Source: DASUPK01 sp963747425
GTDB taxonomy: Bacteria > Actinomycetota > Thermoleophilia > Solirubrobacterales > 70-9
DNA: 64,000 nucleotides
Direction of reading: 5' to 3'
NCBI GenBank assembly: GCA_963747425.1
Contig: CAVVFJ010000011.1
Coordinates: forward strand, 62,001 to 126,000
Shown one piece after another: positions 27,091-36,558 of the stretch. The position numbers were made by a program, and so were the translations under genes. Under the pieces are notes generated by a model that made no database searches, had not been told where the DNA came from, and saw only the letters and a program-made list of their open reading frames with translations. The stretch's first letter is position 1. Each line of letters begins with the position of its first letter.

Positions 27091-27211
27091 GGCCGCTGCG
27101 AACCTTCGCCTGGCGTCGTCCTCGGTCGGACGGCTTGCTCACGTAGGACTCAACTACGCTCGCTTCGCCGTCCTCCCTGCGTCCTAGCCAGACTCGGTTC
27201 TCACGGCCTCA
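27088..27211 (+). repeat. Long hairpin between rpsI and glmM (element C)
   Basis: Outer arms TGAGGCCGCTGCGAACC (27088-27104) and GGTTCTCACGGCCTCA (27196-27211). Then come CTGGCGTCGTCCTCGGT (27110-27126) and CCTGCGTCCTAGCCA (27176-27190), GGACGGC (27128-27134) with GCCGTCC (27167-27173), and CGTAG/CTACG at the tip. The left and right internal blocks match element B upstream of guaA at 16 of 17 and 14 of 15 bases, although the paired arms differ. The outer arm begins inside the rpsI stop codon. It fills the whole rpsI-glmM spacer and may serve as terminator, processing site or regulator. Confidence 0.75.
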
Positions 27212-27223
27212 GAACGTTCCCCG

Positions 27224-28537
27224 ATGACATCAGCCTCGCGAAAATATTTCGGGACCGATGGGGTCCGGGGCCCCGTGGGCGAGTTGCTCACCCCGGATCT
27301 CGCCGTGCGGCTCGGCCGCGCGGCGGCGCTCCAGGCCGAGGCCGAGCGCCCTCAGGTCCTGATCGTCCGCGACACGCGCGAGTCCGGCCCGATGCTGGAG
27401 GAGGCCCTCGCCGCGGGCGTTGCTGCCGGGGGAGGGGACGCGATGCTCGGCGGGGTCCTGCCGACACCCGCCGCTTCGGTGCTGGCGCGCCGGCTGAGCT
27501 TCGATCTCGCCGCCGTGGTCTCCGCATCCCACAATCCGTTCGCCGACAACGGGATCAAGTTCTTCAGCTCCCGCGGCGCCAAGCTCGACGACGACACTGA
27601 GCTCGCGATCGAGGCGCGCATGGACGATCAGACCGGTGAGCGCGTCGGGGGCGTACGGGTGCTCGAGGGTGCGTTCGACGACTACATCAGGGAGCTGCGA
27701 ACGGCCTTCCAGCTGGATCTCTCCGGCCTGCGCATCGCCCTCGACTGCGCCAACGGCGCCACCCACCGTGCCGCTCCGGTGATCTTCGGTGCGCTGGGCG
27801 CGGATCTCGTGCTGACCGCGGTGGAGCCCGACGGGCGAAACATCAATGCCGGCTGCGGCTCGACTCACCCCGAGACCCTGGTCGACCTGGTCAGGACGTC
27901 CGGCGCCGACATCGGCTTCGCGTACGACGGCGATGGCGACCGGGTGCTCGCCGTCGATGGCACCGGGCGGCTCCACGACGGCGACGACCTGATCGCACTG
28001 ATTGCCACCGACCTCCAGGACCGCGGTGAGCTGGAGGGCGGGGTGGCGGTGACGGTGATGACCAACTTCGGCTTCCACAAGACGATGGAGGCGGCCGGCA
28101 TCGATGTCGCCCAGACCCAGGTCGGCGACCGCTACGTGATCGAGGTGCTGCTGGACCGCGACTGGCACCTGGGCGGCGAGCAGTCGGGGCACATCGTCTG
28201 GACCGACTTCGCGCCGACGGGCGACGGAATCGCAGCCTCGCTTCTCACTCTGCGCGCGCTTCGCGGGCGCCGGCTCGAGAAGGTGGAGCCCTTCGATCGG
28301 CTGCCCCAGCGGCTCGAGAACGTCCGGATCGCGGATCGCGGGGCCGTTGAGGGCGCCGCGGCCCTCTGGAGCGCGGTCGATGCCGAGAACGCGACGCTCG
28401 AGGGACGCGGCCGCGTGCTCGTCCGGGCTTCCGGGACGGAGCCTCTGGTGCGGGTGATGGTCGAGGCCCCTGATCAGCAGGAGTGCGAGGCGATCTGCAA
28501 GCGCCTCGTCGAGATCGCCAAGCGCGAGCTCACCTAG
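27224..28537 (+). CDS. glmM: Phosphoglucosamine mutase
   Basis: 437 residues. It interconverts glucosamine 6-phosphate and glucosamine 1-phosphate on the way to UDP-GlcNAc. Features are RKYFGTDGVRGPVGE at the N-terminus, the phosphoserine loop VVSASHNPFADNGIKFF, the Mg site FAYDGDGDRVLAVD, GGEQSGHIV (sugar specificity) and RASGTEPLVRVMVE (phosphate site). It directly precedes glmS, giving the two consecutive steps from fructose 6-phosphate. No glmS-type ribozyme is possible in the 29-base gap. Confidence 0.95.
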   Translation: MTSASRKYFGTDGVRGPVGELLTPDLAVRLGRAAALQAEAERPQVLIVRDTRESGPMLEEALAAGVAAGGGDAMLGGVLPTPAASVLARRLSFDLAAVVSASHNPFADNGIKFFSSRGAKLDDDTELAIEARMDDQTGERVGGVRVLEGAFDDYIRELRTAFQLDLSGLRIALDCANGATHRAAPVIFGALGADLVLTAVEPDGRNINAGCGSTHPETLVDLVRTSGADIGFAYDGDGDRVLAVDGTGRLHDGDDLIALIATDLQDRGELEGGVAVTVMTNFGFHKTMEAAGIDVAQTQVGDRYVIEVLLDRDWHLGGEQSGHIVWTDFAPTGDGIAASLLTLRALRGRRLEKVEPFDRLPQRLENVRIADRGAVEGAAALWSAVDAENATLEGRGRVLVRASGTEPLVRVMVEAPDQQECEAICKRLVEIAKRELT

Positions 28538-28566
28538 CGGTTTCGCTCTACCCTGTAGCACCCCTT

Positions 28567-30435
28567 ATGTGCGGCATCGTCGGATACGTAGGAGACCGAC
28601 CGTGCCGGGACCTGCTGATAGCCGGGCTGGAGAAGCTCGAGTACCGGGGCTACGACTCCGCCGGCATCTCAGTGATCTCGGACGGCGAGATCGACAGCGT
28701 GCGCGCTGTCGGCAACCTCGCCAACCTCCGCGCCGCGGTCGAGGAGCACTCTGCCAACGGGGATGCCGGCTCGGTGGCGGTCGCGGCCAGGCCCGCGACG
28801 ATCGGGCTGGGCCATACGCGCTGGGCCACGCACGGCCGGGTTACCGAGGAGAACGCCCACCCGCACGGAGACTGCGACGACAACATCCACATCGTCCTCA
28901 ACGGGATCGTCGAGAACCACGCCGAGCTGCGGCGCGAGCTGATCGGCGAGGGCCATGAGTTCACCTCGGAGACGGACGCTGAGATCGTCGCCCACCTGAT
29001 CGAGCGTCACTACGAGGGGGACCTGACGGAGGCCGTCCGCAAGGCCTTCCACGACCTGCGCGGCCACTACGCCTTCGTCGCGATGCACAACGATCACGAG
29101 GACACGCTCGTCGCGGCGAGGAAGGAGTGCCCGCTGATCGTCGGCCTCGGCGATCACGAGAACTTCGTCGCCTCCGCGATCCCCGCCTTCCTGGCCGAGA
29201 CTCGACGCGCCCTCGGAATCAAGAATGACGAGCTCGTCACGATCCACAAGGGCGACGTCACCGTGATGAACGCCGATGGGACCGTCGTCGAGGGCCGGGA
29301 GCCGCTCGAGGTCACCTGGGACGAGGACGCCGCAGAGAAGGACGGCTACGCCACCTTCATGCTCAAGGAGATCCATCAGCAGCCCGACGCGGTGGCCGAG
29401 ACGATCACCGATCGGCTGCCGAATCTCGACGGCGTCGACCTCTCGGACATGGACCTCGACGACGATTTCCTCAAGTCGATCGAGCGGATCGTGATCGTCG
29501 CCTGCGGGACCTCATACCACGCCGGTCTCGTCGGCCGCTACGCGATCGAGCAGTGGGCGCGGGTGCCGGTCGAGATGGACATCGCCTCTGAGTACCGCTA
29601 CCGCGAGCCGGTGCACCGTCCCAACGACCTCGTCATCGGGATCACCCAGTCCGGCGAGACCGCCGACACCCTGGCGGCGATGCGGCTGGCCAAGGAGGGC
29701 GGCTCGAAGGTGCTCGCGATCTGCAACGTGATGGGGAGCCAGGCGACCCGGGATGCCGACGCGGTCCTCTACACGCGCTCGGGTATCGAGATCAGCGTGG
29801 CCGCGACCAAGACCTTCGTCTGCCAGGTGGCGGCCGTGTACCTGCTCGGCCTTCGTCTCGCCGAGCTGCGAGGGACTATTGAGCGGGAGCGGATCAGCGA
29901 GCTCGTCGCCGAGCTCAAGTCGCTCCCCCACAAGATCCAGGAGACGATCGTCTCCTGCGACGAGCGCGTCAAGGCGATCGCCCGCTCCCAGCACGACCAG
30001 CGCTTCTTCATGTACATCGGCCGCCACATCGGGCTGGCGGTCTGCCTGGAGGGTGCCCTGAAGCTGAAGGAGATCTCCTACATCCCCGCGGACGCCTACG
30101 CGGCGGGCGAGATGAAGCATGGGCCGATCGCGCTGCTGGACGAGTCGACCCCCGTGGTCGCGGTCGCGACGGACAGCCCGGTGGTCGAGAAGATCCTCTC
30201 CAACATGGAGGAGGTCCGGGCCCGGGGCGCCGACGTGGTCGCCGTGGCGACCGAGGGCTGCGTCGGCGTCGAGGAGGCCGCCGACCAGACGCTGTTCGTG
30301 CCACGCACCGACTGGATCCTGCAGCCGATAGTCGCGATCGTGCCCCTGCAGCTGCTCGCCTATTACATCGCCCGCGAGAACGGCCTGAACGTGGACCAGC
30401 CACGCAACCTGGCGAAGACGGTAACCGTCGAGTAG
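28567..30435 (+). CDS. glmS: Glutamine-fructose-6-phosphate aminotransferase
   Basis: 622 residues from ATG 28567. The catalytic Cys follows the initiator Met (MCGIVGYVGDRPCRDLL). The glutaminase domain carries GHTRWATHGRV and NGIVENH. The isomerase half has two SIS domains, with VACGTSYHAGLVGRYAIE, TQSGETADTLAAM and the C-terminal NLAKTVTVE. It makes glucosamine 6-phosphate, the entry point of amino-sugar and peptidoglycan synthesis. It is cotranscribed with glmM. Confidence 0.96.
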   Translation: MCGIVGYVGDRPCRDLLIAGLEKLEYRGYDSAGISVISDGEIDSVRAVGNLANLRAAVEEHSANGDAGSVAVAARPATIGLGHTRWATHGRVTEENAHPHGDCDDNIHIVLNGIVENHAELRRELIGEGHEFTSETDAEIVAHLIERHYEGDLTEAVRKAFHDLRGHYAFVAMHNDHEDTLVAARKECPLIVGLGDHENFVASAIPAFLAETRRALGIKNDELVTIHKGDVTVMNADGTVVEGREPLEVTWDEDAAEKDGYATFMLKEIHQQPDAVAETITDRLPNLDGVDLSDMDLDDDFLKSIERIVIVACGTSYHAGLVGRYAIEQWARVPVEMDIASEYRYREPVHRPNDLVIGITQSGETADTLAAMRLAKEGGSKVLAICNVMGSQATRDADAVLYTRSGIEISVAATKTFVCQVAAVYLLGLRLAELRGTIERERISELVAELKSLPHKIQETIVSCDERVKAIARSQHDQRFFMYIGRHIGLAVCLEGALKLKEISYIPADAYAAGEMKHGPIALLDESTPVVAVATDSPVVEKILSNMEEVRARGADVVAVATEGCVGVEEAADQTLFVPRTDWILQPIVAIVPLQLLAYYIARENGLNVDQPRNLAKTVTVE

Positions 30436-30456
30436 CTGGGCTACGATCCCCGCCTC

Positions 30457-31998
30457 TTGAGTTCCCGCCGACTCCCTGCGCTGCTGGCTGCCTGCATCGC
30501 CGTTCCCGCTGCGATCCTGGCGGGCTGTGGTGGCGGCGGTGGTGGCAGCACCGATGTCGGCCCGGCCGCCGCGGTGCCGGCGAACACGCCGATCTATCTG
30601 GACGCCACCGTGAAGCCGACCGGCTCGGCCAAGGCCGACGCCAGCGCGGCTTTGGGCAAGATCCTCGACACGCCGGACCCCGGCGCGAAGATCGTCTCGC
30701 TGATCGAGGACCAGTCGAAGGCGGACGGCCATCCGATCAACTACCAGCAGGACGTCGCGCCCTGGCTCGGCGAGAAGGCCGGGGTCTTCTTCACCTCGCT
30801 CGGAACGAGCTCACAGGGCGTGGCAGTCGTTGAGACGACCAATCCGGCCGCCTCGCTCGCCTTCGCCCAGAAGGCATCCGGCGACACCCCGACCGATCCC
30901 GCGCCTCAGACCTACAACGGCGCCTCCTACCAGACCGACAAGAGCCAATCGGGCCAGGTCTTCGGCACCGTCGGCAACTTCCTGGTCGAGGGTGACCTCG
31001 CCGGCTTCAAGGCGGCGGTCGACGCCAACTCCGGCGACTCGCTCGGCGACACCAGCGACTTCAAGGACGCCATCGGCGACCTGCCCGAGGACCGCCTCGG
31101 GACCGTCTACACGATCCCCAAGGACTTCATTGCCGCACTCGGGCCCGACCAGTTCGATCCGAACAGCCAGGCACTGCTAGAGAAGACCGCCGGCGACTCG
31201 ATCAACGAGCCCGCCGCGGGCGCGCTGACGGCCTCGGCGGACAGCATCGAGCTCGAGGCGACCGGTGGCAGCAACGGGGTTGACACGCCGGAGAGCTCGC
31301 TGATCGCCGCTGTCCCCTCGCAGGCCTGGCTTGCCTTCGGCATCGGCAACCTCGGGGACACGGTCAAGCGGAGCCTGGATCAGGTCAAGGAGTCCATTCC
31401 GAACTTCGATGCCGTCGTGCAGCAGATCCAGTCGACCACCGGGTCCTCGCTCGACCAGCTCGAAGGCGCCCTGGGCGACGCGGTGATCTACGTCCAGGGG
31501 ACGAAGCAGTCCTCCCTGACCGGCGCGCTCGTCGTGCAGACCAAGGATGCGGACCTGTCCGGCAGGCTGCTCAACCAGCTGAAGGAGCTGCTCCAGCTCG
31601 GCAGCGGCGGCGTCAAGCCGCTGCGGCTCTCGGGCGGTGGCACCGGGTTCCAGATCAACGATCCGAGCGTGGCGCCCCGGCCGGTTGAGATCGCCCAGCA
31701 GGGCGACAAGCTCGTGATCGGCTACGGCGCCAACTCCGCCGAGCAGTCTCTGGCGCCCGCGCAGACGCTGGCCGATGCGCCGACGTTCACGACCGCCCAC
31801 GGACAGGTCTCGTCGCTCGGCACCGACCTCTTCCTCGACTTCCCATCCGTCTTCGCGCTGGCCGAGTCCTCGGGGTCGAAGTCGGACCCCGGATACCGAC
31901 AGGCCAAGCCCTACCTGGACGCGCTCACCTATCTGGTCACCGGCTCGGGCAGCAGCGGCGACAAGGCCGAGTTCAAGGCGGTCGTGGGGCTGAAGTAG
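30457..31998 (+). CDS. DUF3352-type lipoprotein
   Basis: 513 residues from TTG 30457, 21 bases after glmS. The signal peptide ends in a lipobox (AAILAGC), followed by a Gly/Ser linker. The rest is a repeated alpha/beta protein with FFTSLGTSSQGVAVVETTNP and WLAFGIGNLGDTVKRSLDQV. It resembles the DUF3352 family of actinobacterial surface proteins, whose function is unknown. Location in a glmS-acpS-alr cluster hints at an envelope role; this is inference. No transmembrane segment follows the signal peptide. Confidence 0.7.
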   Translation: MSSRRLPALLAACIAVPAAILAGCGGGGGGSTDVGPAAAVPANTPIYLDATVKPTGSAKADASAALGKILDTPDPGAKIVSLIEDQSKADGHPINYQQDVAPWLGEKAGVFFTSLGTSSQGVAVVETTNPAASLAFAQKASGDTPTDPAPQTYNGASYQTDKSQSGQVFGTVGNFLVEGDLAGFKAAVDANSGDSLGDTSDFKDAIGDLPEDRLGTVYTIPKDFIAALGPDQFDPNSQALLEKTAGDSINEPAAGALTASADSIELEATGGSNGVDTPESSLIAAVPSQAWLAFGIGNLGDTVKRSLDQVKESIPNFDAVVQQIQSTTGSSLDQLEGALGDAVIYVQGTKQSSLTGALVVQTKDADLSGRLLNQLKELLQLGSGGVKPLRLSGGGTGFQINDPSVAPRPVEIAQQGDKLVIGYGANSAEQSLAPAQTLADAPTFTTAHGQVSSLGTDLFLDFPSVFALAESSGSKSDPGYRQAKPYLDALTYLVTGSGSSGDKAEFKAVVGLK

Positions 31999-32000
31999 CC

Positions 32001-32345
32001 GTGCCGCTCGCCGTCGGCATCGACCTGATCGAGATCGAACGCCTGGAGCGCGCGCTCGAGCGCCGCCCGCGGCTTGCGGACCGCCTGTTCACCGAGGGCG
32101 AGCTGGCCTACGCACGCGGCCGCGCGCGTCCCGGCCGTCATCTGGCGGCCCGCTTCGCGGCGAAGGAGGCCGTGATCAAGGCATTGGGCCGAGGTGTGCC
32201 GCTGCGTGAGATCGAGGTCGAGGCGGGCGCACCCCCAACTGTCCGGCTCCACGGGAGCGCCGCGGAGTCCGCGGGTGACGTCGAGATCGCGATCTCGCTC
32301 ACCCACTCGCGCGAGAGCGCGGCGGCCGTCGCGATCGCCGGCTAG
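32001..32345 (+). CDS. acpS: Holo-[acyl-carrier-protein] synthase
   Basis: 114 residues, starting at GTG 32001, two bases after the previous stop. VGIDLIEIERLERAL holds the Mg-binding Asp; RFAAKEAVIKALG holds the conserved WAAKEA-like motif with catalytic Glu and Lys; ISLTHSRESAAAVAIA closes the domain. It transfers 4'-phosphopantetheine from CoA to acyl carrier protein. AcpS next to NnrD/alr is a conserved bacterial neighbourhood. Confidence 0.93.
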   Translation: MPLAVGIDLIEIERLERALERRPRLADRLFTEGELAYARGRARPGRHLAARFAAKEAVIKALGRGVPLREIEVEAGAPPTVRLHGSAAESAGDVEIAISLTHSRESAAAVAIAG

Positions 32346-32397
32346 GGCGGCGCCCGCCCCACCTGCTCTTCTCCCGCTGCGGGGTAGGCTGGCGCCG

Positions 32398-33906
32398 ATG
32401 GAGGACTGGCTCGATCCCTGCCTGGACGCCGAGGAGATGCGCGCCACCGACCGCTGGGCGATCGAGGATCGCGGCGTTCCCTCGCTCGAGCTGATGGAGA
32501 CGGCCGGCCGCGCCGTCGCCGAGGCCGCCGCCCAGGTCGCCACCTCGGGCCGGGCGGCGGTCGTCTGCGGCAAGGGGAACAACGGCGGGGATGGGCTCGT
32601 CGCCGCGCGAGCCCTGCGCGAGACCGGGCTGGAGGTGGAAGCCCTCCTGCTCGCGCCGCCCGACGAGCTCTCCGACGACGCCAGGGCGAACGCCGATCGC
32701 GCGGGGGGGATGAGACAGGTCGATCCGGGAGAGCTCCCGGCCGCAATGGAGGGCGCCGGAGTCGTCATCGACGCCGTCTTCGGCACGGGCTTCGCGGGCA
32801 CGCCGCGGGGTCCAGCGGCATCGGCGATCGACGCGATGAATGAGGCGGACGCCCCTGTGGTGGCGACCGACATCGCATCCGGCGTCAACGCCTCGAGCGG
32901 CGAGGTCGAGGGAATGGCCGTCGCGGCCGACGTCACCGTGACCTTCCATGCGCCGAAGCTGGGGCACTGGATCGCTCCCGGCAAGGAGCACACCGGGGAG
33001 CTGCGCGTCGCCCCGATCGGAATCCCGCAGGGCGCGCCCATCGACCCGAAGGCGGGCCTGATCGATCCGCGGGTGCTCGAGCTGGCGCCCAGCCGGGCCG
33101 CCGGCTCGACCAAGTTCAGCTCCGGGCAGGTGGTGATCATCGGCGGGTCGCGCGGGCTCACGGGTGCCGTCTGCCTGGCGGCGTGCGCTGCGATCCGCGC
33201 CGGCGCCGGTTACGCGACGGTGGCGGTCCCCGCCGACCTGGAGCGGATCTTCGAGGTGAAGCTGACCGAGGTCATGTCGATTGGGTGCGCGAGCCGGGAC
33301 GGCAGGCTGCGCCCGGCAGCCTCGGAGCAGATCCTCGCCGCGACCGAGCGCGCCGCCTGCGTGGTGCTCGGGTCCGGAATGGGCCGCGAGCCGGGGACCC
33401 AGCGGCTCGTCCGGGAGCTCACCGCGAGGATCGCCGCGCCCCTGGTGATCGACGCCGACGGCCTCAATGCCCACGCCGCGCGCATCGAGGGGCTGGCCGA
33501 GCGCGGGGCGCCATTCGTCTTGACGCCGCACGCGGGGGAGATGGGCCGGCTGCTCGACAAGGACTCCGAGGCGATCGAGGCCAGGCGGGCGGAGAGCGCA
33601 CGAGAGGCAGCCGAGCGAAGCGGCGGGATCGTCCTGCTCAAGGGGGACGACTCGATCGTCGCCGACGGCAAGCGCCTGGCCGTCAACCGTGTGTCGGCCC
33701 CCCAGCTGGCGACCGCCGGGACGGGCGACGTCCTTGCGGGGATGATCGCCGCCCTCATCGCCAGAGGCGTCGAGCCATTCGCCGCAACCTGCGCCGCAGT
33801 GGTGGCCCACACCCGCGCAGGCCGAGCGGCGGGAGAGCGGATCGGCCACGACTCGGTGATCGCCGGCGACGTGATCGACTCGATACCCGCGGGGCTGGCG
33901 CCCTGA
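32398..33906 (+). CDS. nnr: Bifunctional NAD(P)H-hydrate epimerase / ADP-dependent dehydratase
   Basis: 502 residues from ATG 32398. The N-terminal YjeF/NnrE epimerase domain (about residues 1-210) has SLELMETAGRAVAEAA, CGKGNNGGDGLVAARAL and DAVFGTGFAGTPRG. The C-terminal NnrD dehydratase domain (about 220-502) has VVIIGGSRGLTGAVCLAA, DADGLNAHA, FVLTPHAGEMGRLL and TAGTGDVLAGMIAALIA. Together they repair hydrated NADH and NADPH. The fused form is the usual bacterial one. The stop overlaps the first codon assigned to alr. Confidence 0.94.
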   Translation: MEDWLDPCLDAEEMRATDRWAIEDRGVPSLELMETAGRAVAEAAAQVATSGRAAVVCGKGNNGGDGLVAARALRETGLEVEALLLAPPDELSDDARANADRAGGMRQVDPGELPAAMEGAGVVIDAVFGTGFAGTPRGPAASAIDAMNEADAPVVATDIASGVNASSGEVEGMAVAADVTVTFHAPKLGHWIAPGKEHTGELRVAPIGIPQGAPIDPKAGLIDPRVLELAPSRAAGSTKFSSGQVVIIGGSRGLTGAVCLAACAAIRAGAGYATVAVPADLERIFEVKLTEVMSIGCASRDGRLRPAASEQILAATERAACVVLGSGMGREPGTQRLVRELTARIAAPLVIDADGLNAHAARIEGLAERGAPFVLTPHAGEMGRLLDKDSEAIEARRAESAREAAERSGGIVLLKGDDSIVADGKRLAVNRVSAPQLATAGTGDVLAGMIAALIARGVEPFAATCAAVVAHTRAGRAAGERIGHDSVIAGDVIDSIPAGLAP

Positions 33907-35033
33907 GACCGCCAGATCAGATTGGCCGAGCCCTGGCGAATGTTGACGTCGGGGCGGTGGAGCGGAACTGCCGGACGCTCAAGGACCGCGTCGGGGAGGA
34001 CACCGAGCTCTGCGCGGTGGTGAAGGCGAACGGGTACGGCCACGGGGCCGCCGCCTGTGCCGCCGCGGCGATGCGCGGGGGGACCACGAGGCTGGCGGTC
34101 GCCGCCGCGTCCGAGGCCGAGGAGCTCCGGCTGCACTTCCCGGAAACCCCGATCCTCGTGATGGGGGCGCTCACCGAGGCGGAGCTGCGAGTCGCCCTGG
34201 CCGCGCGGGCCGACGTCGCGGTCTGGCACGAGGAGTTCAGGGAGCTCTGCTCGCGGGCCGCCGCCGAGCTCGGCCGGATCGCGCGGGTTCACGTGAAGCT
34301 CGACAGCGGGATGGGGCGGCTGGGGGAACGCGATCCGGCGAAGCTGATCGAGCTGGCCCGCGCCTGCCACGCCGACCAGAGGCTGGAGCTGGCGGGAGTC
34401 TGGACGCATTTCGCCACCGCCGACGAGGAGGGCGATGCGTATCTCGGAGAGCAGCTCGCCGCCTTCGTGCCCGTCGCCGAGACGGTGCGAGAGATCGCGC
34501 CGGAATGCACCGTCCACGCCGCCAACAGCGCCGCGACCCTCCGTGACGCGGCCACCCACTTCGACATGGTGCGCTGCGGCATCGCCGTCTACGGGCTGGA
34601 TCCGTTCCAGCGAGATCCCGCCGAGCACGGCCTCGAGCCCGCGCTCGAGCTGCATTCGTACGTCGCCGACGTGAAGCGCTTCGAGGCCGGGGCGAGCGCC
34701 GGCTACGGCCGCACCTGGCAGGCCCCGGTGGACACCTGGGTCGGCGTGCTCCCGATCGGATACGGCGACGGGGTGAGGCGAGGCCTCTCCAACAACGGGG
34801 AGGTACTGGTCGGCGGGAGGCGGTATCCGCTGGTCGGCACGGTCTCTATGGACAACATCACGATCGACCTCGGCCCCGAGACGGACGTGGAGCCGGGGGC
34901 GCCCGCCGTGCTGATCGGCGCCCAGGGCTCCGACCGGATCCTGGCCGAGGAGGTCGCAGCCCGCCTCGACACGATCAACTACGAGATCACCTGTGGGATC
35001 TCGCAGCGGGTGACTCGCGAGGTCCGGGAATGA
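33903..35033 (+). CDS. alr: Alanine racemase
   Basis: 376 residues if started at CTG 33903, which overlaps the nnr stop (CTGA) where ATGA would be expected. No ATG, GTG or TTG occurs in frame before the conserved region. PLP-binding Lys41 is in AVVKANGYGHG; the catalytic-Tyr region is ASAGYGRTW; PIGYGDGVRRGLSN and GTVSMDNITID are also family signatures. It produces D-alanine for peptidoglycan. The gene ends with a 4-base overlap with the CCA enzyme. Either CTG is used as a start or the first base is a sequence error. Confidence 0.93.
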   Translation: MRPPDQIGRALANVDVGAVERNCRTLKDRVGEDTELCAVVKANGYGHGAAACAAAAMRGGTTRLAVAAASEAEELRLHFPETPILVMGALTEAELRVALAARADVAVWHEEFRELCSRAAAELGRIARVHVKLDSGMGRLGERDPAKLIELARACHADQRLELAGVWTHFATADEEGDAYLGEQLAAFVPVAETVREIAPECTVHAANSAATLRDAATHFDMVRCGIAVYGLDPFQRDPAEHGLEPALELHSYVADVKRFEAGASAGYGRTWQAPVDTWVGVLPIGYGDGVRRGLSNNGEVLVGGRRYPLVGTVSMDNITIDLGPETDVEPGAPAVLIGAQGSDRILAEEVAARLDTINYEITCGISQRVTREVRE

Positions 35034-36454
35034 CGCTCGAGGACTCGCTCGCCGCGGCCCCATCGATTGCCGCCGCGCGGACCGCGCTGGAGGAGGACCG
35101 GGGCTCGGCCTGGATAGTGGGCGGCGCGATCCGCGACGCCCTGCTCGGGGAGCGGGTGGCGGATGCCGACATCGCGGTGGAGCCCGGTCGGGAGGAGAGC
35201 GCCGCCCGCGCGATCGGCAGGGTCGCCGGCGGATCGGCCTTCCAGCTCTCGGAGGAGCACGCCGCCTGGCGCGCGGTGTCCGGCACGGAGGGCTGGCACG
35301 TGGACGTGGCCGCCCTGCGTGCGGATTCGATCGAGGGCGACCTCCGAGCCCGGGACTTCACCGTCAACGCGATCGCGGTCCCGCTGGCCGGGGGCGATCC
35401 GATCGATCCGACCGGCGGAGTGGCCGACTCCGAGGCCCGGCTGCTGCGAGCCGTCTCGGACTCGGCCTTCGGGGACGATCCCATCCGGCTCCTTCGAGCC
35501 TGCAGGCTCTCCGCGGGCCTTGGACTGACGATCGACCCCGGGACCCTCGAGCTGGCCCGGGCCCATGCGGCCCACGCCGCGGACCCGGCCGGCGAGCGCC
35601 AGTTCGCCGAGCTGCGAGGAATCGTCGCCGGGCCCGATCCGCTGCTCGGTGTCGAGCTCATGGACCGCCTTGCGCTGACCGCGGTCGTCCTGCCAGAGCT
35701 CGAGACGCTTCGCGGAGTCGTCCAGAACCCGAATCATCACCTCGACGTCCTCGGCCACACGCTCGCCGTCCTCGAGGAGTGGCTCGGCATCGAGGCGGAC
35801 CTGCGCGAATTCGCCGGAGATCTGGCGGCGGAGGTCGAGGCATTCCTCGCCGAGCCCCTCGCCGATGAGCTCACGCGCCAGGGCGCACTCCGGTTCGGCG
35901 CCCTCTTCCACGACCTGGGAAAGCCCGAGACCCGCTCGGAGGGCTCGGGGTACGTGACGTTCATCGGCCACGATGAGGTCGGCGCCCGGATCATCGCCGG
36001 GATCTGCCACCGCCTGCGCACCAGCCGCCGGCTCAGCGTCCAGCTCCAGGGCCTCGCCCTTCACCACCTGCGGCTCGGCTTCCTGATCCATCAGCGGCCC
36101 CTGTCCCGACGCGCCGTCTACGACTACCTGGTGGCCACGGAGCCGGTGTCCGCCGACGTCACCCTGCTCACCGTCGCCGACCGGCTGGCCGCGCGCGGCG
36201 AGGGCCCGCTGGCGAGTCCCGAGATGGTCGAGGCCCACCTCGATCTCGCCCGGGAGATGCTCCGCGATGCCCTCGTCTGGCACCGGGACGGCCCGCCCCG
36301 CCCGCCGCTGAACGGGGACGAGCTCGCTGACGAGCTCGGACTCTCGCCCGGCCCGGAGATGGGCAGGCTGCTCGAGGAGCTGCGCGCCGAGGCGTTCACC
36401 GGCGAGATCAGCGGGCGAGCGCAGGCGCTCGAGCGGGCCAGGCAACTCCGCTAG
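35030..36454 (+). CDS. cca: CCA tRNA nucleotidyltransferase / poly(A) polymerase-family enzyme with HD domain
   Basis: 474 residues. The class II nucleotidyltransferase head has WIVGGAIRDALLGERVADADIAVE (GG plus the DxD metal pair), RARDFTVNAIAV and DDPIRLLRACRLS. A middle HD phosphohydrolase motif, ALFHDLGKPET, follows at about residue 297. It adds or repairs the 3'-CCA of tRNAs; the family cannot always be told apart from poly(A) polymerase by sequence. A C-terminal helical region (about residues 380-474) completes it. It is the last gene of the alr cluster. Confidence 0.88.
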   Translation: MTLEDSLAAAPSIAAARTALEEDRGSAWIVGGAIRDALLGERVADADIAVEPGREESAARAIGRVAGGSAFQLSEEHAAWRAVSGTEGWHVDVAALRADSIEGDLRARDFTVNAIAVPLAGGDPIDPTGGVADSEARLLRAVSDSAFGDDPIRLLRACRLSAGLGLTIDPGTLELARAHAAHAADPAGERQFAELRGIVAGPDPLLGVELMDRLALTAVVLPELETLRGVVQNPNHHLDVLGHTLAVLEEWLGIEADLREFAGDLAAEVEAFLAEPLADELTRQGALRFGALFHDLGKPETRSEGSGYVTFIGHDEVGARIIAGICHRLRTSRRLSVQLQGLALHHLRLGFLIHQRPLSRRAVYDYLVATEPVSADVTLLTVADRLAARGEGPLASPEMVEAHLDLAREMLRDALVWHRDGPPRPPLNGDELADELGLSPGPEMGRLLEELRAEAFTGEISGRAQALERARQLR

Positions 36455-36558
36455 CCATTTGTCGGGGCTTGGCGACCATCGCGGGTATCCCGGAACGAGG
36501 CGTGACCGCTCTCAATAGAGAGAGGAATGACGCCAGCTAGGAAGGGAGCAGGAGCACG

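Noticed and set aside
28538..28566. glmS ribozyme
   Set aside because: The gap between glmM and glmS is only 29 bases, too short for the ribozyme.
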